In this document: positions 56,115 through 64,000 of the stretch, piece by piece
How positions within the stretch are numbered: the stretch's first letter is position 1
Layout of the letters: each line of letters begins with the position of its first letter
Source: Streptomyces sp. Ru71
GTDB lineage: Bacteria > Actinomycetota > Actinomycetes > Streptomycetales > Streptomycetaceae
Length of the DNA: 64,000 nt
Assembly: GCF_002920535.1 (NCBI RefSeq)
Contig: NZ_PQSS01000022.1
Coordinates: forward strand, 1 to 64,000
Direction of reading: 5' to 3'
The notes under the pieces: model-generated
The model's database searches: none
Told to the model about the DNA's origin: nothing
What the model saw: the letters and a program-made list of their open reading frames with translations, nothing else
Made by a program: the position numbers and the translations under genes

Positions 56115-58067
56115 TCATCGCTGCCGCGGAAAAAAATCCGAAGTCGCCCCGGAGGCCCTGAGTTCGTCGACGAGTTCGGCGAGTGACCGCTCGTGCCGCG
56201 GGGTGAGCCGTCCGGTGTCGTCGAGGTGGACCGCGCACGCGGTGGCGGTGTCGACGAGGCGTTCGAGGACGGCGGTGACCTCGCCGGTGCCCGCGGTGTG
56301 CCGGGCCAGCGCGGGCAGTTCGGCGGCGGCGAGGGCGCTGGCGGTGCGGGCCTGGGCCAGGCTGCGGTAGGCCTCGCGCCGCAGGGCCCAGCGGGCGGCG
56401 CGCGACTCGGAGTCGGTGAGGACGTGGGTGAGGTAGGCGTCCGCGGCGCCGGCCGCCACGGCCAGCCGGTCGTGCACGCCGCCGCCGCGCCGGCCCGGCA
56501 CCGGCAGATGCCCCACGACGAGCACGATGGCGCAGGCCAGCAGCGTCTCCCCGATCCGGCTGAGGGACGCCTGCGGCTCGCCGCCCACCATGACCAGGGC
56601 GAGCACCAGGACGGTGACGACGGCGGTCTGCGCGGCGAAGTGCCGGGTCGCGACCGGCACCAGCGCGCCGCACACGGCGACGAGGACGACGAGCCCGGCG
56701 GGCCGGGGCAGTACGGCGGCGAGCGCGGCGAAGACGACGGCCCCGAGCACGGTCCCGGCGGCCCGGCACAGCACCCGGGACGCCAGCGGCCCGAGATCGG
56801 GCTTGACCAGGAAGACGGCGGTGGCGGGCAGCCAGTACCAGTGGCTGTGCTGCCCGTACCAGCGCGCGTGGTGCAGTGCCTGGGCCACGGCCACCGCGGC
56901 ACCGAAGGACAGCGCGACCCGCACCCCGTACTCACGTCCGCCTCCGCCGAACACGGCCCGCAGCACCTGCCGTGTCGTGCGGCGCCGCCGCGGCAGGTCG
57001 GTGCCGTGGCCCCGGTCGAAGACCTCGGCGGCCCGCAGCAGCGCGTCGTCGAGGGCGCGCAGCGCGGGCGCCGAACGGCTCGGCGCGGGCAACGGGCCGG
57101 TGTGCGTGTTGCCGCGCACCGCGGCCGCGAGCCGGCGCGGCCCCTCGCCCGCGCGCGGCCCGGCCGGCTCCCCGGCCCAGGCCAGCGCGGTCGCGGCCTC
57201 GGCGAGCGGCAGGGCGGCGGCGTACTGCGCGTGCAGCCGCCGCTCGGCGGCGCAGGAGGCGTAGCGCCGCAGCCGGGGCCCGGACAGGCAGTCCTGCGCG
57301 TGGTCGAGGGCGGCGGTGAGCGCGGCCCGCCGGGCAGTGGCGAGCGGGGTGCCGGCAGCATCGAGGAGACGCGCGACGGCGTCGTACACATCGGCGACGG
57401 CATCCCTCTCCCCGTCGAACCGGAAGTCCCCGGCGAGTGAGCCCGGCGTGGGCAGCACGAGCCGCAGGAGCAGCAGCCACCCGGCCCCGGCGAGGAAGCC
57501 GAGGGCCCGCGCCCAGCCGCTGTCCGGCAACGGCATCCCGGCCCCGACGGCCGCCGCGACCAGCAGCTGCGTCCCGGCCGCCGAGGCGACCGGCCCGACG
57601 GCGCTGACCCCGCCGGCCACCAGCCCGAGCCCGGTGAGCGCGAGGGTGAGCGGGACGGCACCGGCATGCTGCCCCGCGTACGTCCCGACGACCAGCCCGG
57701 CGGCCCCGGCGAGCGCGGGCACACCGACCCGCCGGACCGACGCCCGCCGGCTGCCGGGCCGGTCGTTGATCCCGGCGAACATGGCCCCGATGGCGGCGAC
57801 GACGCCGAGCGAGACCCGCCCGGCGCCCAACGCCCCCACCAGCAAGGACCCACCGGCCAGCGCACCCCGCACCACCGCACTCCACGGCACCGGCCCACGC
57901 TGGGCACGCAGGGCGTGCGCGAGCCAGGGCGGAAGGGACGTCAGGACACGGCGGAACACGGCAGGGCTCCTGTTCGGACGAGGGCGGGGTGTGCCTTCGG
58001 ACGACGGTGGCCGGGCGAACGGGTACGGCGAGCCGGCGGTCGGCCGGCGGTGGGCCGTGCTGTTCAC
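56115..58067 (-). CDS. FUSC-family membrane protein
   Basis: This protein of about 650 aa has two clusters of membrane spans separated by a helical cytoplasmic region, the FUSC (fusaric-acid-resistance-like, YccS/AaeB) arrangement. Cluster one lies at residues ~65-205 (ALAGGSLLVGALGAGRVSLGVVAAIGAMFAGI) and cluster two at ~375-520 (WYWLPATAVFLVKPDLGPLASRVLCRAAGTVLGA). FUSC proteins export aromatic acids or stabilise the envelope. GTG 58067 is the first start; a start near residue 37 is possible. It is divergent from the helicase gene. Confidence 0.87.
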   Translation of the reverse strand: MNSTAHRRPTAGSPYPFARPPSSEGTPRPRPNRSPAVFRRVLTSLPPWLAHALRAQRGPVPWSAVVRGALAGGSLLVGALGAGRVSLGVVAAIGAMFAGINDRPGSRRASVRRVGVPALAGAAGLVVGTYAGQHAGAVPLTLALTGLGLVAGGVSAVGPVASAAGTQLLVAAAVGAGMPLPDSGWARALGFLAGAGWLLLLRLVLPTPGSLAGDFRFDGERDAVADVYDAVARLLDAAGTPLATARRAALTAALDHAQDCLSGPRLRRYASCAAERRLHAQYAAALPLAEAATALAWAGEPAGPRAGEGPRRLAAAVRGNTHTGPLPAPSRSAPALRALDDALLRAAEVFDRGHGTDLPRRRRTTRQVLRAVFGGGGREYGVRVALSFGAAVAVAQALHHARWYGQHSHWYWLPATAVFLVKPDLGPLASRVLCRAAGTVLGAVVFAALAAVLPRPAGLVVLVAVCGALVPVATRHFAAQTAVVTVLVLALVMVGGEPQASLSRIGETLLACAIVLVVGHLPVPGRRGGGVHDRLAVAAGAADAYLTHVLTDSESRAARWALRREAYRSLAQARTASALAAAELPALARHTAGTGEVTAVLERLVDTATACAVHLDDTGRLTPRHERSLAELVDELRASGATSDFFPRQR

Positions 58068-58247
58068 CGTAGATCGCGTTCTTGTAGGGACGGGGACGGG
58101 GATGTTTCGGACATGTGACAGTCAGACCAGGCGTGCGGGACGACACTGATCTCGCCCCGTGCGGCAGACCGGCGAGCGCCCTGGCCCTACGGCGCCGGCC
58201 CAGACCGACCCAACTCCCGCCCGTCCCACCGGCCTTGACAGATACAG

Positions 58248-58281
58248 TGGATCACTCCGATGACGGGGCGTGCGTGATCCA
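58248..58281 (+). promoter_or_regulatory. Inverted repeat in the helicase leader
   Basis: TGGATCAC (58248-58255) and GTGATCCA (58274-58281) form a perfect 8-bp dyad with an 18-bp spacer, 9 bp before the helicase ATG. TTGACA at 58235-58240 is a consensus -35, but no good -10 follows at 17 bp. The dyad could be an operator or a translation-blocking hairpin. Confidence 0.5.
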
Positions 58282-58290
58282 GGGGGGCGG

Positions 58291-61200
58291 ATGCGGTCGG
58301 AACACCGGCGCCGTACCGATGTCGTGCGGTACTGGCGGGCGGTCGAGCTCTTCAGCCCACCGCAGATTCCGTCGCCTCCTCGGCGTGGTGCCCGTGTCTC
58401 GGAGCGGGAGTGGATCCAGCAGGTCGACGTCCGTCCGGGGCAGCCGTGGCCCGCGCTGCCCTGGGAGCCGGACCATCCCCTGCAGCGGGAGCGGATCGAC
58501 ACCCGCAAGGAGGTGTGGAGACACACCGTCTACGGCGGTGTCTTCTCCGTGGACGCCGTGCGGCTGGCGCTCGAATCCCACTTCGGCGCCGACGGGGAGG
58601 ACCACGCCGGCACGCGGCGGCAGCGCGGTGAGAGTGCGGTGTTCGCCATCACCGTGGACGCCGACGGGCGGCTCCTGGACAAGGCCACCGCCTTCTCCAC
58701 CTGTGCCTGGGCCACCGGGCGTGTGCGCGACCCCGGGCCGGGTGCTCCGGGGTGGCTCGACGGGTTCGGGGAGACGGAGGCGGCCTGCGAGGAGGCCATC
58801 GCCATGCTCACCCGGCACCACATCCCCTACCGCGCGGCCGCGGGTGCGGGCCCGGCCGGGGTGGGCGGTGCGGCCCTGGACTGGCGGGGAGTGGTGGGGG
58901 AAATCCTCGGCGGCGCCGCCGTCGGGGCGCTCGGCGCGCTGATCGGGGATCTGGGCGCCGGCGTGGTCGCCGGTGCGCTGCGCCCGGTCGCCCGGCGCGT
59001 CGGCGGCGCCCTGCGGCGTCCGGGCGACGGGCCCGGTCCGGCGGCGGGCGGCGCGGACGGCACGCCGGAGCCGGAGCCGGGTCACGACCCTGGTCAGGTC
59101 ATGGACGGCGAGGAGCCGGGGCGGCCGCTGGAGCTGCCGGACCTGGTGGCGTTCGCCGCCCACGTGGCCGATCTGTGCGGAGTGGGAGACCTGCTGGCCC
59201 CGGCGAGCATCCGCGTCCACAGCCACCGGGTCCGCCGGCGCAAGGACGGGTCGCTGCCCGATCCGGAGCCCGCGTTCCTCAACAGCCTGCTGCCGGAGGA
59301 CCTGGAACGGGTCGCGGACGCGGACAGGCACGGTACGGCCCTGAGCGCCTACCTCACCGATCCCGCGGCCGTACGCACGGCGGACCGTGTCGACGTGCGG
59401 CGGGATCGCGATGTCGTCCTGGAGGGTGTCTCACCCGGGACCGTGCCGCTGGGGCGGTGGCCGGCACCGACGGCTCATCCGCTGGCCCTCAGCCAGCAGT
59501 TCGCGGTGAACACGCTGCTGAGCGAGCTGTCCGGGCGCTGTGGGCTGTTCTCCGTCAACGGACCGCCCGGGACGGGCAAGACGACGATGCTGCGGGACCT
59601 GATCGCGGCGGTCGTGGTCGAGCGGGCCGTGCGGCTGGCGTCGCTGTCGCGCCCTTCGGACGGGTTCGGCGGGCGGGTCGAGTGGACCTCGGACGGCGTC
59701 ACCCGCACGGTCGGCCGGCTCAGGCCGGAGCTGACCGGCCACGAGATCGTCGTCGCGTCCTCGAACAACGGGGCGGTGCAGAACATCACCACCGAGCTGC
59801 CGGCGCTCGACGCGCTCGGCGAGGAGTGGCACGGCGAGGCGTCGTACTTCCTGGACCAGGCGGTGGCGCTGCTCGGCGGCGTGCCCGCCTGGGGTGCCGT
59901 GGCCGCGCCGCTGGGCAAGGCCGAGAAGCGCCGTGACTTCATGGAGCGCTGGTGGTGGGGCGAGAAGCCCAAGCGTGAACCGCGCGGCCGGGGACGGGAC
60001 CGTCGTACGGGGGACGCCGGCGGAGACCGCGCGGCGAGCGGGCCGGGCCCGGGCATGCAGGCGCTGCTCCAGCGGCTGGAGCGTGGCGAGCCGCTGCACG
60101 ACCCGCCCGCCGGGGTCCGCTTTCCCCACCGGCGGGACGGGGAACTCGTGGCGGTGCCGGACGGGACGGCCCCGGCGGACGGCTGGGCCGCGGCCAAGGC
60201 GGCGTTCCAGCGGGCGCTGCGGCACGCGGAGTCGCTGCGCGCCCACCGGGCGGCTGCCGCACGTGCGCTGCGCGACCTCGGACGGCTGGCCGACGACGCA
60301 CGGGCCGCCGCGCTCTTGGATCAGTCGGCCGGGGACGCCGAGCAGAGAGCGCAAGCGGAGGTGGCCGCCGCCTCCGCCGCCCTCCGTGAGGCGTCCGGCG
60401 TGTACGAGCACGCCCGGCAGGCCGCCGAGGATCACCACCGGGCCAGGCCCGGCGGGCTGCTGGCGGCGCTCGGCACCGGGCGGGCCTTCCAGGAGTGGGA
60501 GGAACGGGAGCGCCGCTACCAGGCGGAGGTGGAGCGGGCGTTCCTGGCCGTCGGGGAGGCGCGCAACACGGCCCGCGCCGCGGAGCGGGCACTGGCCGAG
60601 GCCGCCGCTCTGCGCAGTCGCAGCGCCGCGCGTCTCGGCCTGACCCGGGCGGCCTTCGAGGAGGCCGAGCACGCGGTGGCGCGGGCGCGCGCCGACTGGG
60701 GCGAGCACTTCCCGGCCGGCTGGCAGCACCTCGGCGAGGACGAGCGGGAGAAGTCCTCACCCTGGTCCGACGAGGAGTTCTGCGCCGCGCGGACCCGCGT
60801 GTTCCTGGCGGCCCTGGATCTGCACCGCGCCTTCGTCGCCGCCAACGCCCGGACCGTACGGCTGAACCTGCTGCTGCTCAAGGAGGCGTTCAACGGCGTC
60901 GTACCGCAAGACGCGGCGCTCGCCGTCTGGCAGACGCTGTTCCTCGTCATGCCGGTCGTGTCGACGACGTTCGCCTCCTGCGGGCGGCTGTTCGCCCCGC
61001 TCGGGGCCGAGTCGCTGGGCTGGCTGCTGATCGACGAGGCCGGTCAGGCCGCTCCCCAGGCAGCCGTCGGCGCGCTGTGGCGGGCGCGACGGGCCGTTCT
61101 GGTGGGTGATCCGCTGCAGTTGGAGCCGGTGGTGCCGCTGCCGCGCTCCGTGCAGGAACGGCTGCGGCAGGCATACGGCGTCAGCGAGGAGTGGCTGCCG

Positions 61201-62013
61201 TGGCGGACCTCCGCCCAGCGCGTGGGGGACCGGGTCAACCGCTGGGGCACGGAGCTGACGACGCGCCGCCCCGACGGGGAGACCGAGTCGGTGTGGGTGG
61301 GTGCGCCCCTGCGGGTCCACCGGCGCTGCGAGCGGACGATGTTCGCACTCAGCAACGACATCGCCTACGACGGACTGATGGTGTACGCGACCGACGAGAA
61401 GCCCTTCCCCGGGCCCGGCCTGTGCGACGAGTGCCTGGAGGAGGGCCGGGACGGCTGCCGGGCCTGCATCTACCCGCTCAGCTGCTGGGTGGACGTGGGC
61501 TCGGGTGAAACGGTCGGCAAGTGGGTGCCCGAGGAGGGCGTGGCGCTGGAACGCATGCTCACCGTGCTGCACCGGGAGCGGGGCGTCGCGCTGGACCGGG
61601 TGCGGGTGCTCAGTCCGTTCCGTGATGTCGTGGCCAACTGCGCCCGCACCGTGCGGGAGATGCGGATGGCCGACCAGGTTCCGCCCGGTGTGGACCCGGA
61701 GTCGTACCGCCGCCAGGTCTCCGTGTTCGAGTCCGAGCACATCGGCACCGTCCACACCATGCAGGGCAAGGAGTCCGACGTGGTCATCCTGGTGCTGGGC
61801 ACGCATCCCCGCCAGGGCGCCGGGGCGCGCGCCTGGGCGGCGGAGAAGCCGAACCTGCTCAATGTGGCGGTCAGCCGGGCCAAGCGGAGGCTGTTCGTCA
61901 TCGGCAACCATGACAGCTGGTCCCGGGTGCCGTACTTCGACCTGCTCGGGGACCCGTCGCGGCTGCCGCGCCGGACGTGGCCGGTGCGCCAGCCAGCGCC
62001 CGCCGCACGCTGA
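58291..62013 (+). CDS. Large UPF1-like superfamily 1 helicase with Cys cluster
   Basis: This 1240-aa protein has an N-terminal region of ~340 residues beginning VVRYWRAVELFSPPQIPSP that I do not recognise as a named domain, then a UPF1/Dna2-like SF1B helicase. Motif I GPPGTGKTT begins at residue 424, motif II LLIDEAGQA is near 912, motif III LVGDPLQLEP near 935, and motifs V-VI (TMQGKESDVVILVLG, LNVAVSRAKRRLFVIG) are near 1158-1205. A ~300-residue insert with long charged helices (likely coiled coil) separates motifs I and II. A CxxC...CxxC cluster (CDEC, CRAC, then CYS in PLSC) lies near 1045. No nuclease motif was seen. It is monocistronic, between divergent and convergent neighbours; a start at GTG 58270 is possible. 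Confidence 0.88.
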   Translation: MRSEHRRRTDVVRYWRAVELFSPPQIPSPPRRGARVSEREWIQQVDVRPGQPWPALPWEPDHPLQRERIDTRKEVWRHTVYGGVFSVDAVRLALESHFGADGEDHAGTRRQRGESAVFAITVDADGRLLDKATAFSTCAWATGRVRDPGPGAPGWLDGFGETEAACEEAIAMLTRHHIPYRAAAGAGPAGVGGAALDWRGVVGEILGGAAVGALGALIGDLGAGVVAGALRPVARRVGGALRRPGDGPGPAAGGADGTPEPEPGHDPGQVMDGEEPGRPLELPDLVAFAAHVADLCGVGDLLAPASIRVHSHRVRRRKDGSLPDPEPAFLNSLLPEDLERVADADRHGTALSAYLTDPAAVRTADRVDVRRDRDVVLEGVSPGTVPLGRWPAPTAHPLALSQQFAVNTLLSELSGRCGLFSVNGPPGTGKTTMLRDLIAAVVVERAVRLASLSRPSDGFGGRVEWTSDGVTRTVGRLRPELTGHEIVVASSNNGAVQNITTELPALDALGEEWHGEASYFLDQAVALLGGVPAWGAVAAPLGKAEKRRDFMERWWWGEKPKREPRGRGRDRRTGDAGGDRAASGPGPGMQALLQRLERGEPLHDPPAGVRFPHRRDGELVAVPDGTAPADGWAAAKAAFQRALRHAESLRAHRAAAARALRDLGRLADDARAAALLDQSAGDAEQRAQAEVAAASAALREASGVYEHARQAAEDHHRARPGGLLAALGTGRAFQEWEERERRYQAEVERAFLAVGEARNTARAAERALAEAAALRSRSAARLGLTRAAFEEAEHAVARARADWGEHFPAGWQHLGEDEREKSSPWSDEEFCAARTRVFLAALDLHRAFVAANARTVRLNLLLLKEAFNGVVPQDAALAVWQTLFLVMPVVSTTFASCGRLFAPLGAESLGWLLIDEAGQAAPQAAVGALWRARRAVLVGDPLQLEPVVPLPRSVQERLRQAYGVSEEWLPWRTSAQRVGDRVNRWGTELTTRRPDGETESVWVGAPLRVHRRCERTMFALSNDIAYDGLMVYATDEKPFPGPGLCDECLEEGRDGCRACIYPLSCWVDVGSGETVGKWVPEEGVALERMLTVLHRERGVALDRVRVLSPFRDVVANCARTVREMRMADQVPPGVDPESYRRQVSVFESEHIGTVHTMQGKESDVVILVLGTHPRQGAGARAWAAEKPNLLNVAVSRAKRRLFVIGNHDSWSRVPYFDLLGDPSRLPRRTWPVRQPAPAAR

Positions 62014-62040
62014 CGCGCCCCTGCCTTCCGGAGCCGTGGC

Positions 62041-62805
62041 TCAGCGCAGGGCGGTCGAGAAGAGGGCCTCGGCCTCGTCGACGGCGGCGGTCAGGCGGGA
62101 CGGGGTGGGCTGGAGGCCGGCCAGCAGGTCGTCCACCGTGCGCAGGCCCGCCCGCTCCAGCAGCCGCTTTTCGTTGGTGATCCACTCGCCGCGTGCCGCC
62201 AGCACCGCGTGCGCGGTCTGCACGGCGGCCGTGGCGACGGCTCCGGCGACCTCGGTGAGGCAGCCGGCCGGGGCGTGGTTGTCCCTGGCGTAGGCGAGTG
62301 TGAGGCGGGCGCAGCCGGACCAGCGGTCGCGCGCGGTGTGCCGCAGCGGTTCGGGGTAGCCGGCCGGTTTCGGCATCCGCCCGCGCAGCACCTGGTTGGC
62401 CGCCAGTTCCGCGACCACCAGGTAGGTGGGGATGCCCGCGAGGTGGAAGAGGAGCGGCTCCACGCGGAAGCGGCCCTGCTCCGCCTCGGACAGTTCGTGT
62501 TCGACGACGTCCAGGTCGCGGTAGTGGACGTCGACGCGCCGGCCCTCGATGGTCAGCCAGGCCCCGCCGTTGAAGACGCCGCCGCCCCAGCCGCCGACCT
62601 CGGACACCTCGCCCGGCCAGCCGAGGGCGCGCAGGTGGGCGGGGTCGAAGGGGCCTCGGTAGTAGACGGCCAGGTCCCAGTCGCTGTCGGGCCGGTGGGT
62701 TCCCTGGGCCCGTGAGCCGCCCAGGGCGACGGCGCGGACGGTGGGGAGGGCGGCCAGCCGGTCGGCGGTGCTGTCGAGGAAGGCCTGGTCGGTGGGGGAC
62801 GGCAC
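62041..62805 (-). CDS. Nucleotidyltransferase-domain protein
   Basis: This 254-aa protein has the minimal nucleotidyltransferase core: LGGSRAQGTHRPDSDWDLAVYY (GS motif and the paired aspartates D-x-D) with a third acidic residue in RVDVHYRD, followed by a helical C-terminal domain. It resembles aminoglycoside-type or DNA polymerase beta-like transferases; the substrate is unknown. GTG 62805 after GGAGCG gives the conserved start; a longer frame to 62946 adds a proline-rich stretch and was rejected. It is convergent with the helicase gene. Confidence 0.86.
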   Translation of the reverse strand: MPSPTDQAFLDSTADRLAALPTVRAVALGGSRAQGTHRPDSDWDLAVYYRGPFDPAHLRALGWPGEVSEVGGWGGGVFNGGAWLTIEGRRVDVHYRDLDVVEHELSEAEQGRFRVEPLLFHLAGIPTYLVVAELAANQVLRGRMPKPAGYPEPLRHTARDRWSGCARLTLAYARDNHAPAGCLTEVAGAVATAAVQTAHAVLAARGEWITNEKRLLERAGLRTVDDLLAGLQPTPSRLTAAVDEAEALFSTALR

Positions 62806-62960
62806 GGGTTGCGCTCCAGCGGACGTCGAAACCGGGGTCGGGCGCAGCGTAGGCGCGGTGGGCAGGGCGCGGCGAGGCAATAAGACGCGATAAAACCAGG
62901 TGCGGTGGCCGGGGGCGGTCGGGAGGATCGGCGGGTCGCGGATCACAGGAGGCCCCTTTC

Positions 62961-63419
62961 GTGGACGTTCAACCGCAGGTCACCCTGCGTCCCGCCACCC
63001 CCGCCGACGCCGAGGACGTGGCCGGTGTCTATCTGCGGTCGTTCGCGGCCGCGTTGCCCGGTGTGGTGCGGGCGCACACCGACGACGAGGTGCGGGGGTG
63101 GTTCCGGGCTGTCGTCGTCCCCGCGCTGGAGACATGGGTCGCGGAGGCGGACGGGCGGGTCGTGGGGCTCATGGTGCTCGACGACCGTGAGCTGGCGCAG
63201 CTGTATCTGGAGCCCGGGGTGCGCGGGCGCGGGATCGGGGACCGGTTCGTCGCGCTCGCCAAGGAGCGGCGGCCGGGCGGGCTGGAGCTGTGGAGCTTCC
63301 AGGTCAACGCGCCGGCCCGCCGCTTCTACGAACGGCACGGGTTCGTCGCCGCCGAGTTCACCGATGGCAGCCGCAACGAGGAGCGGGAGCCCGATGTGCG
63401 GTACGTCTGGACGCCGTGA
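62961..63419 (+). CDS. GNAT-family N-acetyltransferase
   Basis: This 152-aa acetyltransferase has the GNAT core: VTLRPATPADAEDVAGVYLRSF, the acetyl-CoA loop in YLEPGVRGRGIGDRFVALA (RGRGIG) and the late motif NAPARRFYERHGFVAAE. The acceptor substrate is unknown. The GTG at 62961 follows AGGAGGCCCC. It is divergent from the nucleotidyltransferase gene across a short AT-richer region (62870-62900). Confidence 0.93.
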   Translation: MDVQPQVTLRPATPADAEDVAGVYLRSFAAALPGVVRAHTDDEVRGWFRAVVVPALETWVAEADGRVVGLMVLDDRELAQLYLEPGVRGRGIGDRFVALAKERRPGGLELWSFQVNAPARRFYERHGFVAAEFTDGSRNEEREPDVRYVWTP

Positions 63420-63492
63420 GTCCTCCGGGTGCTTCGGGTGCTTCGGCTGCTGCGGTTGCGAGGCGCGTCGGGCGCCTGGCCGTGCTGATCGG

Positions 63493-64000
63493 TCAGTGCG
63501 GGCGGCCCCAGGTCCGTCGCTTGGGGAGCGGGTGCGCGTAGCTGCCCGCGCGGCTCGTCGTCAGGCCGAGGGCGACCAGGGACTCGGCTAGGCGGACGGC
63601 CGCGGCCACACCGTCGACGACCGGGAGCCCCAGCTTCTCCCCCACCGTCCGCTGCAGGCCCGTCATCCCGGCGCAGCCCAGGACCAGGACCTCGGCTCCG
63701 GCCCGGCGGGCCTGCTCGGCGGCCGCGAGGAAGGCCGCTTCGGTGCGCTGCGGGTCGTCGAGGTCGAGGACACCGAGTCCGGTGCCGACGACGGCGGCGC
63801 AGTTGCGGCCCACGCCGGCCAGTTCGAGGCTGTCCTCGATCTGGCCGCGCGAGCGGTCCAGGGTGGTGACCACGCCGTAGCGGCGGCCCAGCAGGCAGGC
63901 CAGGTGGGCCGCCGCCTCGGTGATGTCGACGACGGGTACACCGACGAGTTCGCGTACGCCCTCGCGGCCGTGCTCGCCGAACCCGGCCAGCACGACCGCG
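63493..64000 (-). CDS. Asp/Glu/hydantoin racemase family protein (5' end cut off)
   Basis: The frame is open from the stop at 63493 to the window edge, giving about 168 C-terminal residues. They include VGVPVVDITEAAAHLACLLGRRYGVVTTLD and VLVLGCAGM, which carries the second catalytic cysteine of the family, and end in a basic HPLPKRRTWGRPH. This matches hydantoin or related racemases that invert amino-acid-like substrates. The N-terminal catalytic cysteine lies outside the window. Confidence 0.85.
   Translation of the reverse strand, partial: AVVLAGFGEHGREGVRELVGVPVVDITEAAAHLACLLGRRYGVVTTLDRSRGQIEDSLELAGVGRNCAAVVGTGLGVLDLDDPQRTEAAFLAAAEQARRAGAEVLVLGCAGMTGLQRTVGEKLGLPVVDGVAAAVRLAESLVALGLTTSRAGSYAHPLPKRRTWGRPH

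Noticed and set aside
63424..63460. GTGCTTCGG 9-bp repeat
   Set aside because: There are only two exact copies and one degenerate copy in a short gap; too little to treat as an element.

Overview
This is a high-GC actinobacterial chromosome segment, almost certainly Streptomyces. The codon third positions are nearly all G or C, GTG starts and 4-bp start/stop overlaps are common, the promoters fit TTGAC-N17-TANNNT, and the genes include whiA, an RbpA-family protein, a mycothiol-dependent enzyme family, and an XRE/DUF397/ATPase trio. Gene content and order resemble the conserved core region around the S. coelicolor gap-pgk-tpiA, whiA and uvrABC loci (from memory, no search run). No tRNA, rRNA, CRISPR array or transposase was seen.

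Layout. 1-6.2 kb: a truncated pgi, an MFS exporter, rbpA, secG and the glycolytic set tpiA, pgk and gap, all on the minus strand. 6.2-15 kb: a secreted M14 carboxypeptidase, then whiA, yvcK, rapZ and uvrC as an overlapping minus-strand operon, then a Tat-exported Rieske lipoprotein. 15-18.8 kb: a LacI regulator with its kinase, an XRE regulator and a YceI protein. 18.9-26.3 kb: uvrA, two small enzyme genes and a polar amino-acid ABC importer. 26.3-38.8 kb: aroQ, an S66 peptidase, two transporters, a TerC protein under a Mn-type riboswitch, two TerD-family genes, uvrB, an MHYT sensor and a secreted phosphodiesterase. 38.9-50 kb: ogt, an MFS transporter, a psuG-kinase pair, a methyltransferase, corA, a CBS protein, small conserved genes and a standalone gltD. 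50-64 kb (more accessory): a WhiJ-like trio, an ABC exporter, DUF899 and FUSC proteins, a 1240-aa SF1 helicase, a nucleotidyltransferase, a GNAT acetyltransferase and a truncated racemase.

The main regulatory observation is a shared DNA-damage promoter motif, TTGTCAGTG-N8-TANNNT, the RecA-independent (PafBC/RecA-NDp type) motif of actinobacteria. It lies directly upstream of uvrA, uvrB and ogt, in a variant form upstream of uvrC, and also upstream of the otherwise anonymous MFS exporter at 277-1545. At uvrB, uvrC and ogt the -10 box ends 6-7 nt before the start codon, which predicts leaderless mRNAs. Nucleotide excision repair, alkylation reversal and an efflux pump are thus predicted to be one damage-induced set within 40 kb.

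The main structural observation is a run of 23 gap-free 17-bp tandem repeats (46500-46890). Shorter arrays with periods of 25, 20 and 26 bp occur in three other intergenic gaps, and a 15-bp repeat lies inside a LacI coding tail. The yybP-ykoY riboswitch before terC, the LacI operator and the dyad at the gap promoter are also readable. The least explained protein is the large UPF1-like helicase.
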